Origin: Chloroflexota bacterium
Lineage (GTDB): Bacteria > Chloroflexota > Anaerolineae > Anaerolineales > Villigracilaceae
Direction: 5' to 3'
Length of the DNA stretch: 10,000 nucleotides
Assembly: GCA_020217065.1 (NCBI GenBank)
Contig: JAIWOB010000021.1
Location: 1-10,000, forward strand
Below are positions 5,116 through 10,000 of this stretch, one piece after another. Numbering within the stretch: the stretch's first letter is position 1; the number at the start of each line of letters is the position of its first letter. A program made the translations under genes and the position numbers. A model generated the notes under the pieces. The model saw nothing but the letters and a program-made list of their open reading frames with translations, did not search any database and was not told where the DNA came from.

Positions 5116-6507
5116 ATGAAAAACAAACAGTCCGTTTTTCTCGCGGCAGCCGGTTTTGTTCTCACCCTTCTTGCTCTTTTTGCCGATTCGCTGGGGTTGG
5201 GGAAAAAAGGCGGAGTTCCAGCCGTTCAAATCCTCGCCGCCGAAGCGGGGGCTTTGATTCTCCTGGCGGGCGTTTTTCTTTTCATCCATGGCAGGCGCGG
5301 CGATTCTTCGTCAAACCCGCTTCGCGGTCTTGGAGACAGACTTCTCGCCCAGCCAACCCTGACATGGGTTGTAACCGGCTTTGTCTTCGCTTATCTTCTG
5401 TTCTTTATTTTCCCAACCTTCCTGAACGCGCAGGCGCAATTTCAATATCCCAGCGGTTTCTTCCCCGAACGTGAACATATCGGCTTCGACATCCGCCTGA
5501 CTCTCGAACACATACGCGTTTGGTTTACGGGCGAACGGGAGCCAAAGTATGTCTTTCCCCCGCTGACAACGATACTATTTACGCCCCTGCTCCTGCTGCG
5601 CTATCCAGCCAATTTCCACGTTGTTTCCGCGCTTACCCTGGCGGGCTATTTTGTCCTCAACCTATTCCTCCCGCTGCGGATATTGAGCGGCAAGAATCGC
5701 GCGCTGGTCTTTTTCGTCTTCGCCGTCTCCCTCTTTTCGCACGGACTCCAATTTGAGTTGGAAACGGGTCAGTTCTACACTCTTTCGATGGCGCTGGCGG
5801 GGACGGCAATCTATATTTTCCACAAACATCCCGCCTACAGGATTTTTTCATACCTCCTGTTCAGCCTCGCCGTTCAATTAAAAGTTGTTCCAGCCGTTTT
5901 GGTCGTGATGTTCGTGGACGATTGGCGCGACTGGAAGGGAATCGTCAAACGCTTTGCCGCGCTTGGCGTCTTTAATTTTGCCCTTTTGTTTTTGCTGGGA
6001 CCTTCCTACTTTTCGCTGTTTATCGCCCACCTGCTCGACAGTCGCGCCACGCACGAATTGGAATTTAATCATTCGATTTACGCCTTCGCCGCGAACCTCG
6101 CGCATTCCGCGAGTTGGCTTGAAGCGCTTCTGTACGCCGTTTTCTTTCTCTGTTTTTTGACGGTTTTGGCGGCGGCGTACCGCCGCAATGAGAGCGGGTT
6201 CAACGCCAGCCTGTTCATGGCGTGCGTTATCGGCGCCCTGCTTTTGCCGTCCATCAGCCACGATTACAAATTGACCATGCTGACCGCCCCCTTTATCGTA
6301 TTCATGGCGGCGTATGAGGCGCGAGACTCGCTCTGGGCGCGGGCGGTTTCGATTTTGGCGCTTACCGCCGCTGCCTTCGCCTATTCCGCAACCCTCTTCC
6401 CGCCTACGGCGCGGCAAGGTATGGAAAACGCCCTGCCGTTCCTGTATGTCGTTTTGATTTTGACGCCTTTGCTGGAATTTATTCGCAAGAAAAAAGAATC
6501 GCTTTGA
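5116..6507 (+). CDS. GT87-like (DUF2029) polytopic membrane glycosyltransferase
   Basis: The 463-residue protein has about ten hydrophobic segments, including roughly 6-24, 36-57, 83-103, 149-162, 168-187, 196-210, 243-268, 281-305, 336-355, 364-380 and 405-425. The layout is that of GT-C glycosyltransferases of the GT87/DUF2029 type, which use polyprenyl-phosphate-linked mannose or similar donors on the outer face of the membrane. Supporting motifs are 'GFDIRLTLEH' (123-132) in the first large loop with a candidate catalytic Asp (D125), 'YVFPPLTTILFTPL' (145-158), the 'ETGQFYTLSMALAG' helix (216-229), 'LAVQLKVVPAVLV' (251-263), and 'SHDYKL' (381-386). Donor and acceptor cannot be deduced. 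It sits 4 bp after the HAS-barrel gene and 15 bp before herA, so it is probably cotranscribed, although a sugar transferase has no evident part in DNA-end processing. There is no good ribosome-binding site; translational coupling is likely. Confidence 0.75.
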   Translation: MKNKQSVFLAAAGFVLTLLALFADSLGLGKKGGVPAVQILAAEAGALILLAGVFLFIHGRRGDSSSNPLRGLGDRLLAQPTLTWVVTGFVFAYLLFFIFPTFLNAQAQFQYPSGFFPEREHIGFDIRLTLEHIRVWFTGEREPKYVFPPLTTILFTPLLLLRYPANFHVVSALTLAGYFVLNLFLPLRILSGKNRALVFFVFAVSLFSHGLQFELETGQFYTLSMALAGTAIYIFHKHPAYRIFSYLLFSLAVQLKVVPAVLVVMFVDDWRDWKGIVKRFAALGVFNFALLFLLGPSYFSLFIAHLLDSRATHELEFNHSIYAFAANLAHSASWLEALLYAVFFLCFLTVLAAAYRRNESGFNASLFMACVIGALLLPSISHDYKLTMLTAPFIVFMAAYEARDSLWARAVSILALTAAAFAYSATLFPPTARQGMENALPFLYVVLILTPLLEFIRKKKESL

Positions 6508-6522
6508 TAAAAAGAGGCTGCC

Positions 6523-8220
6523 ATGTTGGATAAAAAAGACAGGATTGGCTATATCGTCAGCGGCGGATTAAAAGAATCGTTCCGCGCGCGGCTTACGGTC
6601 CCAGCGCAGGAGGTGCAGGAGGGCGCTTTCGTCGTCATGGAACATTTAAACTGGCGGTATTACGGCTTGGTGACCGACATCCAACTCGGCGCCACCGACC
6701 CGCGTTTCGCCGACGAGCAGACCGAAGAGCGCCTGCCGCCCATGCTGGCGAAAGCCCTGCACGGACAAACCCTCTACGCCGACCTTGAAATTCTCCCTGC
6801 GCTGATGCAGGACATCGGTCCCGATTTGGCTTCGCCTGAATATAAACTCTGGCGGGCGGAAAATCCCGAAGACCCAAACCCGATTCCGGTGAAGACCGTC
6901 CCGCCGCATCACACCCCCGTCAGCTTGGCGAAACCCGAACACATCGCGGGGATTTACGGCGACCCTGACAAGAAAGGCAACTTTGTCATCGGCTACACCC
7001 GCGAGCAGGGACATCCCGTCTGCATTAACCTCGAAAGATTCGTCCAGCGTTCGTCGGGAGTCTTTGGCGCCACCGGCACAGGCAAGTCTTTTCTCACGCG
7101 GCTTTTGCTGGCGGGCTTGATGAAATACGACCGCGCCGCCGTGCTGGTTCTCGACATGCACAACGAATACGGTTTCGACGATAGGGCTTCGGACACGAAC
7201 AAACCCGTCAAAGGCTTGAAGACTCTCTTCAAGAGCAAGGTCAACTGCGTGGGCTTGGGGGCGGGGACGACCATCCGCGGCGGGCAAGTGGATTTTAACC
7301 TTGAGATTGCGATGGACGACATCTCCACCGCCGACGTGGAAACCCTCACCCGCGAGTTGAATCTGCGCGAGACGACTCCCACCACGCTGAACGCTTTGTA
7401 CGCCTCGTTTGGCAAGGGCTGGTTCAGGGCGTTCAAAGCGATGAATCAACAAGAGGTCGAAATCGAAGACGACAAAGGGCGCGTGAAAAAAGTTCCGCAT
7501 CCCGACAGCGTGGCGGCGTGGGCGAATCAAAACGGCGTGAACGTGATGGCGGCGGTGGGATTGCAGGACAAACTGCGCCGTCTCTTCGACAAGCCCTACA
7601 TCGTGGACAAGCCCGCATCGGATTCGGTGGCGCAAATCATTCAGTCGCTGGAGGCTGGAAAGCATGTCGTCCTGTCGTTCGGCGAATACGAAAGCGACCT
7701 GGACTACCTGCTGGTCTCGAATCTGTTGACCCGCAAAATCCGCGCGGCGTGGGAGAAGAAGACCAACGACTTTCGCGCGCACGGCTCGCTGGAACCACGC
7801 CCGCTGATTATCGTGGTCGAGGAGGCGCACAAACTGCTCAACCGCGAAATGGCGGCGCAGACGACCTTCGCCACCATCGCCCGCGAACTCCGCAAATATT
7901 ACGTCACCCTGCTCATCGTGGACCAGCGCCCGTCGCAAATCTACGACGAGGTGATGTCGCAGCTTGGCACGCGCATCAGCGGCTGGCTTGGCGACGACCT
8001 CGATATTCAAGCCGCGCTTTCGGGTCTTTCGGGACGCGACTCCCTGCGCGGAATGCTGGCGCGCCTGCAGCCCAAAGAGGAGGTTCTGCTTCTCGGCTGG
8101 GGAGTCCCGATGCCGCTGCCCGTGCGTTCCCGCAGATATGACGAGGCGTTTTGGAAGGAAATGGGAGACGGGAAGAAAAGCCGCGAGGAGAATTTAAGAG
8201 AATTGGGGTTTGGCGGGTAG
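6523..8220 (+). CDS. herA: HerA-type DNA-translocating ATPase
   Basis: HerA is a ring-shaped hexameric FtsK/HerA-superfamily ATPase that pumps DNA and stimulates the NurA nuclease. The 565-residue protein has, in order, an N-terminal HAS-barrel (about 6-60), a linker to about 165, the Walker A loop GATGTGKS (182-189, K188), 'VLVLDMHNEYG' (207-217) typical of HerA, a helical insert (about 265-370) that contains a charged stretch near 308-325, Walker B with the catalytic pair in 'LIIVVEEAH' (428-436, E433/E434), and the 'DQRPSQI' motif (467-473) that matches the TQRPS-like signature of the family. The C-terminus 'VLLLGWGVPMPLPVRSRRY' (521-539) corresponds to the usual final strands. The start has AGAGG (6513-6517). 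nurA and a HAS-only protein upstream support the function. A HerA partnering with another effector in antiphage defence is possible but not supported here, since no Sir2 or DUF4297 gene is present. Confidence 0.92.
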   Translation: MLDKKDRIGYIVSGGLKESFRARLTVPAQEVQEGAFVVMEHLNWRYYGLVTDIQLGATDPRFADEQTEERLPPMLAKALHGQTLYADLEILPALMQDIGPDLASPEYKLWRAENPEDPNPIPVKTVPPHHTPVSLAKPEHIAGIYGDPDKKGNFVIGYTREQGHPVCINLERFVQRSSGVFGATGTGKSFLTRLLLAGLMKYDRAAVLVLDMHNEYGFDDRASDTNKPVKGLKTLFKSKVNCVGLGAGTTIRGGQVDFNLEIAMDDISTADVETLTRELNLRETTPTTLNALYASFGKGWFRAFKAMNQQEVEIEDDKGRVKKVPHPDSVAAWANQNGVNVMAAVGLQDKLRRLFDKPYIVDKPASDSVAQIIQSLEAGKHVVLSFGEYESDLDYLLVSNLLTRKIRAAWEKKTNDFRAHGSLEPRPLIIVVEEAHKLLNREMAAQTTFATIARELRKYYVTLLIVDQRPSQIYDEVMSQLGTRISGWLGDDLDIQAALSGLSGRDSLRGMLARLQPKEEVLLLGWGVPMPLPVRSRRYDEAFWKEMGDGKKSREENLRELGFGG

Positions 8221-8222
8221 GG

Positions 8223-8228
8223 TAAAAT
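8223..8228 (+). promoter_or_regulatory. Predicted -10 box of the deacetylase gene (leaderless)
   Basis: GGTAAAAT begins right after the herA stop codon (8218-8220). TAAAAT is followed by exactly 7 nt and then the ATG at 8236, so the mRNA would start at the initiation codon. There is no Shine-Dalgarno sequence and no good -35; read-through from herA is also possible. Confidence 0.5.
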
Positions 8229-8235
8229 TCCCGCC

Positions 8236-8973
8236 ATGACCGACGAAAAAGAATATTTTCCCAAAGTTGCAATGTCCATTGCGGCTCACCCGGACGACCA
8301 GGACTTTACGGTTGCCGGGACTCTGGCAAAATGGGCGCGGGCTGGATGCAGGGTGATTTCCGTTCTCGTCACCAGCGGCGATGCAGGCTCAAACGACATC
8401 GCCCACGATGCGGCGCACAAGCCCGCGCTGGCGAGAATCCGCGAGGCGGAGCAGCAAGCCGCCAACGCCGCGCTTGGCGTGGCTGAAACCGTTTTTCTGC
8501 GTTATCCCGATGGAGAACTTGCCCCAAGCCTGGAGCTGCGAAAGGACTTGACCCGCCTCATCCGCCAGTATCAACCCGACGTCGTGGTGACGGGCGACCC
8601 CGACGCCCGCTTCTACGGAAACGAATATATCAATCATCCCGACCATCGCGCCGCCGCCGAAGCCGCCGTGTATGCGGTTTTTCCGTCCGCCGGCTCAAGA
8701 CTCATTTTCACCGACTTGCTCGAAGCGGGGTATGAGCCGCATAACGTCAAGCGGCTCTATCTTCACGGCGTGGAAAAGCCCGATACCTGGGTTGACATCC
8801 GTGAAACTTTCGAAACAAAGCTGGAAGCCCTGAAAAAGCACGTCAGTCAACTGGATACGCACAATGTGGATGAGTGGATGCGCGAGTGGGCAAAAGAGGA
8901 AGGAAAAGAAAAGGGATTGGAATTTGCGGAAGCCTATAAGGTGATGGTCTTGCGGAAAGAGCGGGAAGAGTAG
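8236..8973 (+). CDS. PIG-L/LmbE family de-N-acetylase
   Basis: PIG-L/LmbE enzymes are zinc hydrolases that remove N-acetyl groups from sugars such as GlcNAc-containing lipids or thiol precursors. The 245-residue protein carries the N-terminal zinc motif AHPDD (17-21; H18 and D21 as ligands), followed by 'VLVTSGDAGS' (43-52), 'FLRYPDGEL' (87-95), and the second zinc/catalytic site 'NHPDHRAA' (133-140). The usual AHPDDxE glutamate is replaced by Asp in AHPDDQDF. The substrate is not known; mycothiol- or bacillithiol-type and glycolipid deacetylases are both members of the family. The start is fixed by the predicted leaderless promoter 7 nt upstream. The gene follows herA by 15 bp but may be transcribed on its own, and it is convergent with the methyltransferase gene across only 20 bp. 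Confidence 0.88.
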   Translation: MTDEKEYFPKVAMSIAAHPDDQDFTVAGTLAKWARAGCRVISVLVTSGDAGSNDIAHDAAHKPALARIREAEQQAANAALGVAETVFLRYPDGELAPSLELRKDLTRLIRQYQPDVVVTGDPDARFYGNEYINHPDHRAAAEAAVYAVFPSAGSRLIFTDLLEAGYEPHNVKRLYLHGVEKPDTWVDIRETFETKLEALKKHVSQLDTHNVDEWMREWAKEEGKEKGLEFAEAYKVMVLRKEREE

Positions 8974-8978
8974 GACGC

Positions 8979-8990
8979 GAAGCGCGCTTC
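8979..8990. terminator. Palindrome in the gap between two convergent genes
   Basis: GAAGCGCGCTTC is a perfect 12-bp palindrome in the 20 bp between the deacetylase stop and the methyltransferase stop. On the plus strand a TTTTT run (9000-9004) lies some 10 bp further, too far for a classic terminator. A weak or bidirectional termination signal is possible. Confidence 0.3.
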
Positions 8991-8993
8991 AGG

Positions 8994-9758
8994 TCAGGCT
9001 TTTTGCGCTATCAGCAGCCAATCCCAGGGGTAAGGCTCGCCCATCCACTCCGGGGTCTGTTCGTCTTCCATCTCGGTTTTCCAGTCGTACTCCATCTTTA
9101 GGATTTCCAAGACTTCGAGCCCCATTTCCTCCCGCGCCAATACGAGCAATTCCTCGCGCAGGTAATGTTTGGTCGGCTCGGTGCCGCGGATGAACACCCC
9201 CCGCGCCGTCTGTTCGGGGTTGAGAATACAAAAAGGTTCGATGGCGTCTTCCGCAGCCTGAGGCGAAAATCCGTCCCTGCGATACCATTCGATTTCGCGG
9301 AAATAGCTGTAGAGCAGAGATTCCACCGAAGGCACATTTAACAGCAGGTGGCCGCCCGGCTTCAGGCGAGACGCCATCCCGCGCAGAAAGTCCAGGCGTT
9401 TTTCAAGGGCGGGCATCAGGACGGCGTTGAGGGAAATAATAAAATCCACCGCCGGCAGGCGCTCCGCCGCTTGCGTCAAGTCCGCTTGTAAAATGCGGAC
9501 GTTTTGAATGCCCTCGCAGCGCCGGCGGGCAATTTCCAGCAGTTTGTCGGAAAAATCATATCCATACACAACGCCAAATTTTTCCGCCAGGTAGGGCAGC
9601 GCCTTTCCAGGACCGCAGCCAAAGTCCGCCGCCGATTTTTCAGGAGAAGCGAATCGCTCCACCATGCGGCGCACCGTTTCTGAGCGCCCGTACGTGAAGG
9701 CGTCAATCACATACTCGTCGTATTCGCTGGCAAACCCGTTCCAATAATTGACATCCAT
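8994..9758 (-). CDS. Class I SAM-dependent methyltransferase
   Basis: The 254-residue protein has a Rossmann-type methyltransferase core. Motif I is 'ADFGCGPGK' (44-52), the acidic end of strand 2 is 'VVYGYDFS' (63-70, D68 for the ribose), motif III-like 'ILQADLT' (89-95), and 'VDFIISLNAVL' (104-114) followed by 'RLKPGGHLLLNVPS' (131-144) are the usual motif IV/post-motif features. The N-terminal 'YWNGFASEYDEY' (5-16) is typical of methyltransferases related to UbiE or MenG-like small-molecule enzymes. The C-terminal part (150-254), rich in Trp, Tyr and Glu, is more specific and not recognised, so the substrate is unknown. The start is supported by AAGGA (9767-9771) 8 nt upstream. An iron-dependent alcohol dehydrogenase gene lies 55 bp upstream on the same strand and the two could share a transcript. 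Confidence 0.88.
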   Translation of the reverse strand: MDVNYWNGFASEYDEYVIDAFTYGRSETVRRMVERFASPEKSAADFGCGPGKALPYLAEKFGVVYGYDFSDKLLEIARRRCEGIQNVRILQADLTQAAERLPAVDFIISLNAVLMPALEKRLDFLRGMASRLKPGGHLLLNVPSVESLLYSYFREIEWYRRDGFSPQAAEDAIEPFCILNPEQTARGVFIRGTEPTKHYLREELLVLAREEMGLEVLEILKMEYDWKTEMEDEQTPEWMGEPYPWDWLLIAQKA

Positions 9759-9786
9759 AAGAGAAATCCTTGTCGTGGATAGAATG

Positions 9787-9810
9787 CGTCCGAAAGGCGA
9801 GTTCCGGACG
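9787..9810 (-). other. Hairpin between alcohol dehydrogenase and methyltransferase genes
   Basis: CGTCCGGAA and TTTCGGACG form a 9-bp stem (one G-U pair) with a 6-nt loop, starting 3 bp after the alcohol dehydrogenase stop codon. On the minus strand it is followed by CATTCTATCC rather than a T-run, so termination would be inefficient at best. It could mark the 3' end of the dehydrogenase mRNA. Confidence 0.4.
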
Positions 9811-9813
9811 GGG

Positions 9814-10000
9814 TTAATACAACGCCTTTTCCAAAATCCCGCTTAACTCTTCTTCGGTGAGCGCAACCGGATTTCCTTTTGTGCTGCTTGCTTTCATCGT
9901 CTTTTGAACCGTCGCCGGAATCTGCGCCGCAGTCATGCCGTAAAATGAGAGAGGGGGAACGCGCAATTCCTTGACAAGTTCAGCGACCCAGCGGACTCCG
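9814..10000 (-). CDS. Iron-containing alcohol dehydrogenase, C-terminal end (partial)
   Basis: The last 62 codons of a gene entering from the right edge; the stop TAA is at 9814-9816. The visible peptide starts GVRWVAELVKEL, continues through 'VPPLSFYGMTAAQIPATVQK' and 'SSTKGNPVALTEEEL', and ends ILEKALY. This matches the C-terminal helices of group III Fe-dependent alcohol dehydrogenases, where 'S-S-x-K-G-N-P-V/R-x-L-T-x-E-E-L' is a common closing pattern. These enzymes reduce aldehydes or ketones with NAD(P)H and bind one divalent metal. The nucleotide- and iron-binding residues lie outside the window, so the substrate and the integrity of the gene cannot be judged. Confidence 0.85.
   Translation of the reverse strand, partial: GVRWVAELVKELRVPPLSFYGMTAAQIPATVQKTMKASSTKGNPVALTEEELSGILEKALY

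Noticed and set aside
6646..8010. A 454-codon open frame on the minus strand opposite herA
   Set aside because: It is fully antisense to herA with its intact Walker motifs. The composition (Arg, His, Val rich) is typical of a mirror frame in a high-GC gene.
7518..8141. A 207-codon plus-strand frame inside herA
   Set aside because: It overlaps conserved herA codons in another frame and its sequence is low-complexity Arg/Gly/Ala without recognisable motifs.
3290..8220. Reading the cluster as a HerA-based antiphage defence system
   Set aside because: Known HerA defence pairs involve Sir2 or DUF4297 effectors. Here the partner is NurA, and there are no defence, phage or mobile genes around it, so a housekeeping DNA-end processing role is more likely.
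9787..9810. Calling the hairpin after the alcohol dehydrogenase an intrinsic terminator
   Set aside because: The 9-bp stem is followed by CATTCTATCC, not by a T-run, so it is listed only as a hairpin.

Overview
The window looks like chromosomal DNA of a Chloroflexota bacterium, most likely class Anaerolineae. This assignment is an inference from moderately high GC, the bacterial NurA/HerA pair and the general style of the proteins; there is no rRNA or marker gene to prove it. Almost all of it is coding. I see no tRNA, rRNA, CRISPR array, transposase, integrase or phage gene.

Left part (1-3176, all on the minus strand, so read right to left): a SIMPL/DUF541 lipoprotein (2457-3176) ends in an intrinsic terminator. 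A TATAAT promoter then starts a roughly 110-nt leader that carries a second, very strong intrinsic terminator directly before the ribosome-binding site of a 111-aa PII-like protein (stand-alone NIF3/YqfO insert domain, 1933-2268). An array of ten 8-bp repeats separates that gene from pyrB (aspartate carbamoyltransferase, 831-1814). After a short gap with an inverted repeat comes the N-terminal part of an ABC exporter, which runs off the left edge (1-682).

Middle part (3290-8220, plus strand): a four-gene cluster encodes a NurA nuclease, a short protein resembling the HAS-barrel N-terminus of HerA but without an ATPase, a polytopic GT87-like (DUF2029) membrane glycosyltransferase, and the HerA hexameric DNA-translocating ATPase. 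NurA and HerA are known partners that resect DNA ends. The HAS-only protein between them is a good candidate for a third component. The membrane glycosyltransferase is the odd one out.

Right part: a PIG-L/LmbE-type deacetylase (8236-8973, plus strand) has its own predicted leaderless promoter overlapping the end of herA. It is convergent with a class I SAM methyltransferase (8994-9758, minus strand). The C-terminal end of an iron-containing alcohol dehydrogenase (9814-10000, minus strand) enters from the right edge.

A recurring promoter pattern is visible. GGTANAAT lies exactly 7 nt before the ATG of the ABC exporter and of the deacetylase, which suggests leaderless mRNAs. The same box heads the PII-like leader, and a close relative (GCTAAAAT) precedes nurA. 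The observations most worth following up are the HAS-only HerA-like protein in the nurA-herA cluster, the attenuator-like leader of the PII-like gene, and the 8-bp repeat array upstream of pyrB.
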